Shown here one piece after another: positions 39,201 through 47,585 of a DNA stretch of 64,000 nt. The stretch covers positions 124,001-188,000 of the forward strand of contig NZ_JSVC01000009.1 of assembly GCF_000814475.1 (NCBI RefSeq), written 5' to 3'. Source of the stretch: Flavihumibacter solisilvae. GTDB taxonomy: Bacteria; Bacteroidota; Bacteroidia; Chitinophagales; Chitinophagaceae. Each line of letters opens with the position of its first letter. The stretch's first letter is position 1. The notes under the pieces were generated by a model. That model made no database searches, was not told where the DNA came from, and worked only from the letters and a program-made list of their open reading frames with translations. The position numbers and the translations under genes are program-made.

Positions 39201-39358
39201 CCATAAGCACAGGCATCGGCTCCGAAAGCCAAAAACCGCTGGCGATCGTTATAATCGGGGGATTGGTCACAGCTACTGTTTTCACCCTGCTTGTTTTCCC
39301 GATCATCTATCACAAGTCGCTTCACCTGAGAGAACAGAGGCGTATAAAAACTGTTTAA
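36248..39358 (+). CDS. Heavy-metal RND efflux permease, CusA/CzcA family
   Basis: 1036 residues, 12 membrane helices, two porter regions. The TM4 proton-relay motif DFGIIIDGAVVMVEG carries Asp396, Asp402 and Glu409, equivalent to the three acidic residues needed in CzcA, which separates it from the drug-type RND at 16734. Whether it moves Cu/Ag or Zn/Co/Ni cannot be read safely here. Starts three bases after the adaptor stop. Exports cytoplasmic or periplasmic metal using the proton gradient. Confidence 0.95.
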   Translation: MNKFIKNIIAFSLKNKFFTFFWVGLLVIAGIISFIKIPIEAFPDVTNTQIIIVTEWNGRSAEEVERFVTSPIEISMNSVQRKTNVRSITMFGLSVIKVIFEDDVEDFFARQQVNNQLRNVQLPEGVEPDVQPPYGPTGEIFRYVLKSDTRDTRDLLTIQNWQIDRQLRAIPGVADVVAFGGQEKIYEISVDPVKLQQYDLTPVELYEAIHKANLNVGGDVIEKNGQAFVVRGIGLIDSKADIENTIVDIFNGNPLLVKNVAKVQESSAPRVGQVGLNNNDDVVEGIVVMRKGENPSEVLSRVKAKIAELNTSVLPADVKMETFYDRDNLMAYCTKTVMHNLVEGIILVTVVVFLFMAEWRTTVIVALIIPLSLLFAFFMLKLKGMSANLLSLGAVDFGIIIDGAVVMVEGLFVALDHQAHKRGMDKFNKLSKLGLIKTTGTQMGKAIFFSKLIIISALLPIFSFEKVEGKMFAPLAYTLGFALLGALIFTLTLVPVLSAALLRKNVREKNNFFTRMVNNTVEKAFGWTFARKKLTLIIAFTCFGLTVYSTRWLGSEFLPQLNEGALWVEAKMPMSYSLNNTVNTVRLLREELTKFPEVNGVLSQTGRSNDGTDPSGFYYVQMQVNLKPKEQWKRKITLDQLVEEMDGKLKKYQGINYNYSQPIIDNVAEAVAGMNASNAVKIYGDDLGKLDEYANQVLEQIKDVPGIKDVGILRNVGQPEISVLLDEERMAIYGVTKADAQAVIEMAIGGKTATSKYEGERKFDIRIRYDKEFRKNEEDILMLMIPTITGKRIPLKEVASIKQITGPAFIYRSDTKRFIGVKFSVRERDLGSTIAEAQRNAKAKVKLPAGYSMDWTGEFENQVRASNRLAQVVPISLLLIFVLLFVMFGNARDAGYVLINVPFALIGGILALHLTGINFGISAGVGFIALFGICVQNGVILISEFHKQAKSVTDLNQAIVNAVKVRTRPVVMTAMMAAIGLVPAAISTGIGSESQKPLAIVIIGGLVTATVFTLLVFPIIYHKSLHLREQRRIKTV

Positions 39359-39376
39359 CAGCCCCCACATTGTGGT

Positions 39377-40756
39377 TTAAGGTTGATCATTGTAAACAAT
39401 ACTTCCTTTGACTATCAACGATCTTACCGGCGATATCCTGGAAACTGCTTCTGCCGAACAGCTTGCATCAATTAGCACCGCGTCGGCAGCATCACCTGCT
39501 TTAGGCCATTGCTGCACGCCTTTATCGTCTAAAGGAAGTACGTTAGCTGTTGCCAGTTTCAAACTTCTTGATAATAAAAATTCGGATGAATAGCCATAGA
39601 GTTGTGCCATAAGGTTGGCTTTCTGCAATACACTCCCGCTTCCCCAGGTATTCCAATGGTCAATGATACTGTCGTTGCCGGTCAGCACCGTAACGTTGTG
39701 CTTGTATAAAACAGGTATCGGCATTATCAGTCCTCCAAAGGGTATGGTAGATACGATACCGATATTGGCTGTGCCCAATTGTTCTGCAATTTCTTCCTGC
39801 TTTGATTTTTCCAGTTTTCCTAAAACAAAACAGTGGCTTAAGTAAGTCTTCTTCTTTAAAACAGGATTTTCATTTACTTTTTTAATAAGATATTCCACTG
39901 TTTTCAAACCTGATTCTCCTGATTCGTGCAAGTGGATATCTATTCCTTTATTATTATCTAATGCCAATTGAACTGTAAAATCAATTGTTCTTTCAATAGA
40001 CCCATCAATGCTGTAAGGATCCAGGCCACCGATAAAATCGATATCCATCTGTGCAGCATCCTTTAAATAGGGAACCGAATCTGTATAAAAAACACCATGT
40101 TGCGGAAAGGCTACCAGCTCTGCTCCAAAACAGTTCTTTTTATTTTCAACCGCCTTTTGCAGGTTTTTCAGCGATTGCAATTTTGAAGTAGGTTCAATAT
40201 TTACATGGCTTCTTGCAAACGAAGTCCCCTTTGACTGAAGCAGTTCAATCAATCTCCCTGCATGATCGGTGGATGTTTTCAGCATCTCAGGTAGAATTTG
40301 CTGCTCCAATGCTATCATGCCTTTTACACCACCAGTTATTCTCTTCGTAGCCTGCCAGGGCCCGCCATAAAAAGTCTTATCCAGGTGAATGTGCATATCC
40401 TTGAACGCCGGAAGCATCAACAATCCCCTGGCATCAATGGCATGGGAATTAGTCGGCGTATTAGCCGAAATACTTTTGAACCTGCCATTACTGATGGCAA
40501 CTGAAAATAAACCGGTTGTGGTATGAGTAACCTCGTCGCCATCATACCCGAACCCGGTTTCCAGTCTTACGTTTTTTAATGTAAAGTCATTTCTCCCATA
40601 TCGATTCTCTTTGCCTGTCGATTGTTGAGTTGAAATATCCCGGGTATTTAATAGCGCGGGCACCGTTGCCATTCCGGCGAAACCTAACCCGGTTTGTTTC
40701 AAAAAATCTTTACGTGAGATGTCTGACTTACGCATGGGATGAAAAAATTTGGCCAA
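39377..40756 (-). CDS. Amidohydrolase, cytosine-deaminase-like, Tat-type leader
   Basis: 459 residues. N-terminus SRKDFLKQTGLGFAGMA looks like a Tat/twin-basic leader. Metal-site motifs of the cytosine-deaminase branch follow in order: DMHIHLDKT, SHVNIEP, FPQHG, DPYSIDGS, IHLHESGESG, LSHCF and TGNDSIIDHWNTWG. A start at MRKSDISRKDF (40735) is equally likely. Substrate may be a pyrimidine, triazine or related cyclic amidine. Divergent from an AraC regulator (175 bp), which may control it. Confidence 0.85.
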   Translation of the reverse strand: MAKFFHPMRKSDISRKDFLKQTGLGFAGMATVPALLNTRDISTQQSTGKENRYGRNDFTLKNVRLETGFGYDGDEVTHTTTGLFSVAISNGRFKSISANTPTNSHAIDARGLLMLPAFKDMHIHLDKTFYGGPWQATKRITGGVKGMIALEQQILPEMLKTSTDHAGRLIELLQSKGTSFARSHVNIEPTSKLQSLKNLQKAVENKKNCFGAELVAFPQHGVFYTDSVPYLKDAAQMDIDFIGGLDPYSIDGSIERTIDFTVQLALDNNKGIDIHLHESGESGLKTVEYLIKKVNENPVLKKKTYLSHCFVLGKLEKSKQEEIAEQLGTANIGIVSTIPFGGLIMPIPVLYKHNVTVLTGNDSIIDHWNTWGSGSVLQKANLMAQLYGYSSEFLLSRSLKLATANVLPLDDKGVQQWPKAGDAADAVLIDASCSAEAVSRISPVRSLIVKGSIVYNDQP

Positions 40757-40931
40757 AGCTAGTTAACGAAGCCGATTGCTGTGTGCAGGATTTATTCCAA
40801 CCCTTGAAAGATTTATCACTATTCAGTAATGCAGTGACAAATTCCTCAAGTATCCGGATGGATTTCGCAAAGAATGTGCTGTTATTTTTATTAATTTCCC
40901 ATGGGCACTTTAACAACAGCAAACAGTTTTA

Positions 40932-41792
40932 ATGGCGAAGCTACCGGGTAAAGGTAAATATGTACCGGTTTTAGGTATCCAGGAGTTCAGGAAAGGTCAA
41001 CTGGCAGGCCGGGACGAACTGCTGTTTAACGAGTTGCGTGGGGAAAAGCATATTGACAAACCACATAAGCACGATTTTTTTATTATCATATTATTTGACA
41101 GGGCAAAAGGCATACACACTATAGATTTTCATGATTACCCGATAGAGAACAGGCAGGTGCACGTGCTATTTCCAGGCCAGGTACACCGATGGGATATTGA
41201 ACCCAAAACAATCGGGTACCAGTTAATGATTGATCGTGTTTTTTTTGAACGTTTTGCTCCGTACTTCCGGTTTTCGTTTACGAATTATATGAACCACCCG
41301 GTGATTCCACTGGTCAATAACAGTTTCAAACTGTTGAAGTACGAGTTTGATGCAATAAAGGATGAACTCAGCACAGGCAACTCTCTTAAGGATATTATCA
41401 GCGCAAGGGCCGCAGTCATTGCCGCAATTGTAAGCAAAGAGGCCGAAAATCTTTTCACAGATCTTAAAGTGTACCAGTCAAATCCTAGGCTCGCTAACTT
41501 CAAAATGCTTATTGAACGACATTTTAAAGAAGAAAAGCTGGTTAATTTTTATGCATCCAAACTTAATATATCAGCCAACTACCTGAATATCCTTTGCAGG
41601 AAAAACCTCGGCGTATCTGCAACTCAGTTGATTCAACAACGGGTTCTGCTGGAAGCCAAACGGCTTCTCCAGTCAACAGAACTTTCTATAAAAGAAATCG
41701 CTTTTGAACTTGGATTTATAGATCATGCCTATTTTTCCAATTTTTTCAAAACCCAGACAAGAGCCACTCCTACTGCGTTTAGGGAAAAGTGA
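40932..41792 (+). CDS. AraC-family transcriptional regulator
   Basis: 286 residues: cupin-like sensor half with KPHKHDFFIIILF and LFPGQVHRW, then two helix-turn-helix units (FYASKLNISANYLNILCRK and the AraC signature IKEIAFELGFIDHAYFSNFFK, quoted in part). Divergent from the amidohydrolase gene, the usual arrangement for a dedicated activator. Convergent with the secreted glycosidase-like gene, 18 bp apart. Confidence 0.9.
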   Translation: MAKLPGKGKYVPVLGIQEFRKGQLAGRDELLFNELRGEKHIDKPHKHDFFIIILFDRAKGIHTIDFHDYPIENRQVHVLFPGQVHRWDIEPKTIGYQLMIDRVFFERFAPYFRFSFTNYMNHPVIPLVNNSFKLLKYEFDAIKDELSTGNSLKDIISARAAVIAAIVSKEAENLFTDLKVYQSNPRLANFKMLIERHFKEEKLVNFYASKLNISANYLNILCRKNLGVSATQLIQQRVLLEAKRLLQSTELSIKEIAFELGFIDHAYFSNFFKTQTRATPTAFREK

Positions 41793-41810
41793 ATACTGCG
41801 ACGAAGTCTT

Positions 41811-44087
41811 TTACAATTTATCTCTTGTCAACCCGACGAAAAACCGCTTATTCGACCCATTAGCATCTACTTTATATAAATTCCAATGATCCTTATCCAC
41901 TTCTTCAAGGTGAAAAGATTGTGAAGCGTCAGCTAGTTCTTTTTTTACCCATCGGGGAAAAGCATTGGCAGCTCTTGCATTTTCCCAGGTTCTTATCACT
42001 TTAAAAATTGGTTCTTTTTGCGGGCAACTTTCAACATCTTTTTGATTCAGATACAAGCTGTATGTTGTGCCAATACCCACGGATATAGCCTGCACATGCT
42101 CGTAATCCTGCACTTTTGAATCGGCATTTATAGCGAAATTTCCTCCCATACCTACTGGGAAATAATTGGAATATGTTACATCCCTAAGATCCTTGCCCTG
42201 GCTGGTAGTGCTTCCCCATTCCCTTGTGTTCACATCATACAGATTTTTTCCACCGCCAACATTCCAGATGCTTTGATAATGCCACGAACCTTCAGACAAT
42301 GTAGCACCGGTAAAACGGATATAGGAAACACCCAGAGCCTTTGCCCTGTCAAACATTTTATGAAAAAAGCGTTTGGCTGAATAATAGCCGTGGCCGTTAT
42401 TGAACAAAAATTCCTGGCCGTCAAAATCATAATACCGCAACCCGTTAATGAAACATACATCTGCATAGTATTCCGCAATTTTGTCCTGTAACTGCATATT
42501 CGGAATCACTCCATCGTACCCATAATTGAGTGTCACCTGGAGTTTGTAAATTGTATCTCCGTTACTATGGTTTGACGGTATTGTATTCCAGTATCCCCGT
42601 TTTACATTTAACAGCCGGTAAGGCCTGGAATCAGAAACACCCAGGTAATGAATAAGCTCCTTACCGATTTTTATCATGTTCAGATTCGCAGCGTGTCCTT
42701 CCCAGCTTGCAATCTCTTCAAGATGCGTTGGGTCATCCACAATAATGACCGTGTCATTTGCATTGATGCTTTTTGCCAGCAAACGTTTTTGCTGATAACA
42801 CAAACTATCGGCTGGCACCGGACTGGCATCTTTGGTTCCGGGAGCCAGGGAGTTGGTGATCGATGTTCTTCCAATAGTGATACTATGTTTTGCGGCCATG
42901 CCTGCAAATTCTTTATGTGAAACATTTCCGGCTGTAAGCTTCAGCGGTTTGTTTTTAAATTCTTTGCCATCAATATAGCCATCATTGCTTCTGTCGGGCC
43001 GCAAAAAGCCCTGGTCATAAAGACTGATTGTTTTTAAGCCAAGTCTTGAGGTATACGATATAATGCTATCATATAAACCACCGCTGGTAATTGCATCGGG
43101 AACATACGAGGCAGGGTCTTTGACCCATTTTCCATTGATCGCCGGATATGGCAGCCCTTCCGACAGCACAATATCCTGTACCACATCCAGCAAAGCGGTA
43201 CTATCAGCACTACCCCATAAAGCAACTGATGAACCGATAAAATCCACTCCCGGCAATGGCTGTACCTGTAAATGGTTTGGCGTATTGGCAGCCATATTGG
43301 GGATGAGTGAAAACGAAATTTCCCTTTCAAAGGACCGTTCCCTCGATTGGTAAGCAATAGATATTCTTCCTTTGTCGTCAACCAGAGCAGCATTGCCGTA
43401 CATGATCCTGTACCACGGCTCTTTGTGCGCATAAAAAGCCACATCACTGATACCATTACCACCAAGCGTAAAGACCTGCCCTTCATGTAAACTGTCGGGC
43501 AATGGATAACGCCCGGGATCCGGCGAATGAATAATATATTGAAATGGCGCGGCGTCGCCAATTGTTTCTGCTAAACCGCCAATTGTATTATCGTTTAGTG
43601 CAAGTATTCCAATAGCATAATTCACTGCAGTGCTGGTATCGCGACTCACACCAATTATTTCTCCCAACAGGTTAGTGATGTTGGTATGAAAAGATCCCCA
43701 TTGAATTACATCAATTCCCCTCCGAGGAGTGAGAGATTGAAGCGTCAATTTGAAATATTTTTCTTCTGATTGAATGGTGATCTTCGCTACTGATCCGTTG
43801 GAATAATTTAGTGCCAGGGTTTTGTTTTCGTTTGCATATAAAGCCTTAACAGGTTGATAGTAGATTTTCCTTTTGCTATCATAAAGACTCATTAAGGGCG
43901 AAGGCTTGTCCTTTGGACTGAATTCACGATTGGGCTGCACGGTAATGTTTTTCATACTTGTGACCCAACCTTTGTTATTGATACTGATCCTGAAATAATC
44001 GGTAGTAAAGCTGTATTGACCTGCTGCATTCAATGCACAGAATAGTGCAGCAATAAATAAAAAACTTATTGAAATATTTTTACCCAT
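41811..44087 (-). CDS. Large secreted glycoside-hydrolase-like protein, unassigned family
   Basis: 758 residues with signal peptide (FIAALFCALNAAGQ). The N-terminal 270 residues look like a beta-sandwich; from about 330 on the pattern is of a TIM barrel, with LGLKTISLYDQGF followed by a perfect EF-hand loop DRSNDGYIDGKEF (365-377). Around 552-559 is YYDFDGQE, with Asp554, Asp556 and Glu559 as candidate catalytic residues, then GVSYIRFTGATLSEG. The layout suggests a retaining or inverting glycosidase acting outside the cell, but I cannot place it in a GH family. Low local GC. Confidence 0.6.
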   Translation of the reverse strand: MGKNISISFLFIAALFCALNAAGQYSFTTDYFRISINNKGWVTSMKNITVQPNREFSPKDKPSPLMSLYDSKRKIYYQPVKALYANENKTLALNYSNGSVAKITIQSEEKYFKLTLQSLTPRRGIDVIQWGSFHTNITNLLGEIIGVSRDTSTAVNYAIGILALNDNTIGGLAETIGDAAPFQYIIHSPDPGRYPLPDSLHEGQVFTLGGNGISDVAFYAHKEPWYRIMYGNAALVDDKGRISIAYQSRERSFEREISFSLIPNMAANTPNHLQVQPLPGVDFIGSSVALWGSADSTALLDVVQDIVLSEGLPYPAINGKWVKDPASYVPDAITSGGLYDSIISYTSRLGLKTISLYDQGFLRPDRSNDGYIDGKEFKNKPLKLTAGNVSHKEFAGMAAKHSITIGRTSITNSLAPGTKDASPVPADSLCYQQKRLLAKSINANDTVIIVDDPTHLEEIASWEGHAANLNMIKIGKELIHYLGVSDSRPYRLLNVKRGYWNTIPSNHSNGDTIYKLQVTLNYGYDGVIPNMQLQDKIAEYYADVCFINGLRYYDFDGQEFLFNNGHGYYSAKRFFHKMFDRAKALGVSYIRFTGATLSEGSWHYQSIWNVGGGKNLYDVNTREWGSTTSQGKDLRDVTYSNYFPVGMGGNFAINADSKVQDYEHVQAISVGIGTTYSLYLNQKDVESCPQKEPIFKVIRTWENARAANAFPRWVKKELADASQSFHLEEVDKDHWNLYKVDANGSNKRFFVGLTRDKL

Positions 44088-44169
44088 AACTGATAAAACT
44101 ATTTCATTTCATCATCCTGATCCGACTGGAATTTGCTAAATACTGATGTTATTTTGACGTCCCCCGGTC

Positions 44170-44346
44170 CTATGCCTTCTTTTTCTGCGCCAGCATAGCT
44201 ATTACCAGCAGGGGCAGGAAGCAATACTCCACTTTGTACCAGTCAAGGTTATAAATAAAGGCGTATTTGATCACTATTACGTTTAACAGTACCAGGATCT
44301 GCACAAAGCTTCCAGCGATTGAAACAGGTTCTTGATTTTGCTGCAT
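44170..44346 (-). CDS. Small membrane protein, 58 aa
   Basis: ATG at 44346 (CAT at 44344-44346) through TAG at 44170-44172. It reads MQQNQEPVSIAGSFVQILVL, then LNVIVIKYAFIYN, LDWYKVEYCFLPLLVIAML and AQKKKA: two hydrophobic segments around a short polar turn, basic C-terminus. Conserved-looking small inner-membrane proteins of this form are frequent in Bacteroidota. Codon use looks authentic. Unknown function; it lies upstream of, and on the same strand as, the glycosidase-like gene. Confidence 0.6.
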   Translation of the reverse strand: MQQNQEPVSIAGSFVQILVLLNVIVIKYAFIYNLDWYKVEYCFLPLLVIAMLAQKKKA

Positions 44347-44354
44347 GTCATTAG

Positions 44355-44663
44355 AATTTCCGGATTAACAAGAAGGTACACGCAAATCATCCCAGGCCTG
44401 GACAGCTCAGGTTATCGGGCCTGGGTAATGCCTTTAAAGGCCTTGAAGCTGGAGAAGTAATAGAGATGCAGGCAGAATGGAACAAATTCCGGAAATGACC
44501 AGGTATACACATCACTCAGGTCGAGCGCAACAGGCTCGCGCAGGAACTTTTGAATGATATCGTAAAACCTGGCCGGCATATTAACAAATTAGTAAAAGAA
44601 TGCGGATATACCAAAGAAGCAGGAACAGGCTTTTTGGTTGCATCCGGTGCCGCCATGGAATAA
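44355..44663 (+). pseudogene. Gene remnant with in-frame TGA
   Basis: One frame runs from just after a TAG (44352-44354) to TAA 44661-44663, broken by a single TGA at 44496-44498. Before it: HPRPGQLRLSGLGNAFKGLE and AGEVIEMQAEWNKFRK; after it: VERNRLAQELLNDIVKPG, HINKLVKECGYTKEAG and TGFLVASGAAME. Both halves look coding, and no ATG begins the frame. Interpreted as a truncated, stop-disrupted gene of unknown family. It fills most of the 350-bp gap before pcm. Confidence 0.4.
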
Positions 44664-44697
44664 TTTTTGATCCTTTCCAGGGATAACCCTATCTCCA

Positions 44698-45351
44698 TTG
44701 GAAGAATATTATGACAGACCTAAAGATATCGTCCGGCGAAACTCACTGGTAGCCGGAATCCGCAGGAAAGGGATCGATGATGAACGGGTGCTGGCCGCCA
44801 TTTCAAAAGTACCGCGACAACTTTTCATGCCGGAAGAACTACACGACAAGGCATATGTTGACAGGGCCTTTCCCATTGGGGAAGGACAAACCATTTCCCA
44901 GCCATATACGGTTGCCTACCAGAGCGAATTGCTCGATGTTGATCCGGGTACCAAAGTCATGGAAATCGGTACCGGCAGTGCATACCAGGCGGCTGTACTT
45001 GCAGAAATGGGCGCAGAAATTTATACGATTGAAAGACAGAAGAAACTATATGAAAAAGTGCAGGAACTGGCATACCTCAAAAGATATGAGAACCTGCACT
45101 TCTGTTATGGAGATGGCTTTCTTGGCTGGCCGGATCACGCACCCTATGACCGGATCCTGATCACGGCCGCACCACCTGAAATTCCGTTTTCCCTTGTTAA
45201 CCAGCTGTCCATGCGTGGCTTTATGGTCTTACCTGTCGGGAAGGCCGGCTTCCAGCGCATGATGCGGATCACGAGGCAGGCAGACGGAGTTCTAAAAGAG
45301 GAATTTGACCTTTTCTCCTTTGTGCCTATGCTGCCCGGGAAACATCAATGA
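44698..45351 (+). CDS. pcm: Protein-L-isoaspartate O-methyltransferase
   Basis: 217 residues. SAM-binding motif I EIGTGSAYQAAVLAEMGAE, IYTIERQ motif and the PCMT segment GEGQTISQPYTVAYQ are all present. The enzyme methylates isoaspartyl residues so that damaged proteins can be repaired. The frame begins with TTG at 44698 (LEEYYDRPKD); no ATG is suitably placed, so a non-ATG start is likely. Stop is one base before the convergent DUF2911 stop. Confidence 0.93.
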   Translation: MEEYYDRPKDIVRRNSLVAGIRRKGIDDERVLAAISKVPRQLFMPEELHDKAYVDRAFPIGEGQTISQPYTVAYQSELLDVDPGTKVMEIGTGSAYQAAVLAEMGAEIYTIERQKKLYEKVQELAYLKRYENLHFCYGDGFLGWPDHAPYDRILITAAPPEIPFSLVNQLSMRGFMVLPVGKAGFQRMMRITRQADGVLKEEFDLFSFVPMLPGKHQ

Positions 45352-45879
45352 TTAGCCCTTGGCCTTAATGGGCACCTGTAAGTTTTCCCACTTCAGGATG
45401 ATCGCATCATTGGCCACTTCATAAGTCAGCTTTTCTGTCATCGCGTTCTTCTCCGGCTTCACCGTAAGCGTCATTACATCTTTCGCCGGATCACGGTTGG
45501 CTTCACCGCCCCGCTTTATGCCCCATTGACCTGTTTCCGAATTAAGGATCACTTTCCATTCCTGCTGACCAGGAACGGCAAACAGGCTGTATGAACCGGC
45601 TTTCAGCGTCTGGCCTTCCAGCTGGATGTCCTTGTCTGTCATCAGTACAGTCGCTTTGTTGGCTCCGGCACGCCAGGCCTTGTCGTAGGGAACCAGTCCG
45701 CCCCAGATCTGGCGGCCTTTTACTGATGGACTACTATAAGTGATGGTAACATTTGCACCGCCTACTTTACCGGCGGTGGTTGCGGCAGGACTTGCAGACT
45801 GCTCCTGCGCTTTAATACCGGTTGTGGACAAAAGGATCGTTCCCAATACGAGGGTAAACTTCAGGATTCTGTTATTCAT
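45352..45879 (-). CDS. DUF2911 family protein, secreted
   Basis: 175 residues: signal peptide (ILLSTTGIKAQE), then the DUF2911 core with TITYSSPSVKGRQIWGGLVPYD, RAGANKATVL and AGSYSLFAVPG. The family is widespread in Bacteroidota and has no known function. Abuts the convergent pcm stop and lies 26 bp from the end of the dioxygenase gene on the same strand. Confidence 0.93.
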   Translation of the reverse strand: MNNRILKFTLVLGTILLSTTGIKAQEQSASPAATTAGKVGGANVTITYSSPSVKGRQIWGGLVPYDKAWRAGANKATVLMTDKDIQLEGQTLKAGSYSLFAVPGQQEWKVILNSETGQWGIKRGGEANRDPAKDVMTLTVKPEKNAMTEKLTYEVANDAIILKWENLQVPIKAKG

Positions 45880-45905
45880 GGCATTTAATTGATGATGACT
45901 TTTTC

Positions 45906-46454
45906 TTACAGGTAGATATCAAAATGCCCCTTTCGCATATTCCCCTCCGTAACCAGTTCGATCACCCGCGATGCGTCGGCATTCCTCGCAAAATCATTCC
46001 GGATATTCTTATCACCCTTGAAATAGATCTGTGTCGTCAGCTCTTCAAAACCTTCGGCCCTCACCTTAACATGGATATGCCTGGGCCGGTTACCATAAGA
46101 TGGCGGGTAAATACTGCTGAACGTATACCTGCCCTCCAAATCAGTCTTTACCATACCGCGGCACTTGAAACCCTCATTGTCATAATCACCGTTCCGGTCA
46201 CAATGCCAGATATCAACTACTGCACCTGCTACAGGTGATTTACAGTCGGATCCTTTAAAGATCCTGCCTTCTATGGTAAGGGGAACTCCGTCTTTTTCAA
46301 TCATGGAACGCTGCGGCGCATCTGCTTTGTAAAATGGTCCTTCCTGGTCGCGTTGTGTCTTACAAAAGTCCTCCATTCCGGGGATCTCTTTACCAGGAAT
46401 TACTGCAGAGACAACCGGCAGGCTCAAAGCTGCGAGAAAAGTTTTCCTTTTCAT
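45906..46454 (-). CDS. Secreted intradiol ring-cleavage dioxygenase family protein
   Basis: 182 residues with a signal-like N-terminus (FLAALSLPVVSAVIPG). Core motifs of the intradiol dioxygenase fold: DQEGPFY, a carboxypeptidase-like stretch SPVAGAVVDIWHCDRNGDYDNEG, and the iron site with Tyr in GDYDNEG and SYGNRP and His in RPRHIHVKV. Classical members cleave catechol or protocatechuate; secreted short homologues have unproven substrates. Divergent from the HSL-type esterase gene. Confidence 0.88.
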   Translation of the reverse strand: MKRKTFLAALSLPVVSAVIPGKEIPGMEDFCKTQRDQEGPFYKADAPQRSMIEKDGVPLTIEGRIFKGSDCKSPVAGAVVDIWHCDRNGDYDNEGFKCRGMVKTDLEGRYTFSSIYPPSYGNRPRHIHVKVRAEGFEELTTQIYFKGDKNIRNDFARNADASRVIELVTEGNMRKGHFDIYL

Positions 46455-46572
46455 GGCCTGCTGAATTTAAAACAAATTCCCTTTAATACGAAATGTACCT
46501 TTGAATGTACCTTTTGACCATTGATCCGGCCTGGCATGGGAACTAGTTTTGTCACCCAGTAAATCATTATTT

Positions 46573-47577
46573 ATGGACTCAACTATCCAAAAGGAAAGCA
46601 AGGGCACACAGTCAATTGACGCGGCAAATGATCCCGCGATCGAAGTAAAAACGAAGGCGTTTCTCAAAGCGCTGAACAGTGGTGGCGGCAAGCCAATGGA
46701 ACAGATGCAACCCGGTGAAGCTCGCGCGGTACTTGAGGGTGCACAGACCTCAGTAGAAGTTGATGTTTCAGGTGTGGACATCAGCGAGAAGACGATCAGT
46801 GCAGACGGACTTTCCGTCAAGCTTTTTATCATGAGACCTTCAGGGGTTTCCGGTACACTTCCTGCTTTCATGTTCTTCCATGGTGGTGGCTGGGTGCTGG
46901 GAGACTTTCCCACGCATAAGAGATTTGTCCGTGACCTTGTGGTAGCATCTGGTGCAGCTGCCGTATTTGTGGAATATACAAGGTCGCCCGAAGCTGCTTA
47001 TCCTGTAGCTATTAACGAAGCATATGCCGCAACAAAGTGGGTGGCTGCGAACGGAAAGGAGATCAATGTTGACGGAGCCAAGCTTGCCATTGTAGGCAAT
47101 AGTGTGGGCGGGAATATGACAGCCGTGGTCGCACAGATGGCAAACGATAAAAAAGGTCCGGCGATCAAACTCCAGGTGCTGTTCTGGCCGGTGACCAATG
47201 CTGATTTTGAAACTGAATCTTACAATAAATTTGCGACCCAGCGATTCCTTACGAAGAATATGATGAAGTGGTTCTGGGACAATTACCTCGCCGATGCCCA
47301 GAAGCGGAAAGAGAAATATGCGTCACCCTTACAGGCTTCTTTGAGTGAACTTAAGGGTTTGCCACCGGCACTTGTGCAGGTAGCAGAAAACGATGTGTTG
47401 CGTGACGAAGGAGAAGCATACGCCCGAAAACTGGATGAAGCTGGTGTGGATGTCACACTGGTGAGGTATATGGGACTCATCCATGATTATGGATTGCTAA
47501 ACCCGCTGGCGCATGTCCCTGCAGTGCAGTCTGCATTGCTATATGCAGCGGCAGCTATTAAGAAAGCTTTGGCTTAG
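46573..47577 (+). CDS. Alpha/beta hydrolase, HSL (bacterial hormone-sensitive lipase) family
   Basis: Start at MDSTIQKESKG (46573), 334 residues; an earlier TTG would add eight residues. Oxyanion motif HGGGW, nucleophile Ser in GNSVGG, Asp in ENDVLRDEG and His in GLIHDYG form the expected triad. No signal peptide, so cytosolic. Likely a carboxylesterase or lipase of short-chain esters; exact substrate unknown. Confidence 0.92.
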   Translation: MDSTIQKESKGTQSIDAANDPAIEVKTKAFLKALNSGGGKPMEQMQPGEARAVLEGAQTSVEVDVSGVDISEKTISADGLSVKLFIMRPSGVSGTLPAFMFFHGGGWVLGDFPTHKRFVRDLVVASGAAAVFVEYTRSPEAAYPVAINEAYAATKWVAANGKEINVDGAKLAIVGNSVGGNMTAVVAQMANDKKGPAIKLQVLFWPVTNADFETESYNKFATQRFLTKNMMKWFWDNYLADAQKRKEKYASPLQASLSELKGLPPALVQVAENDVLRDEGEAYARKLDEAGVDVTLVRYMGLIHDYGLLNPLAHVPAVQSALLYAAAAIKKALA

Positions 47578-47585
47578 CATAATGT

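Noticed and set aside
39359-39376. Short CCACA-TTG-TGTGG-like hairpin between convergent genes
   Set aside because: The stem is only about four base pairs with no T run; too weak for a terminator.
29803-44697. Attachment sites (attL/attR) for a tRNA-integrated island
   Set aside because: No second copy of the tRNA 3' end and no integrase gene was found.
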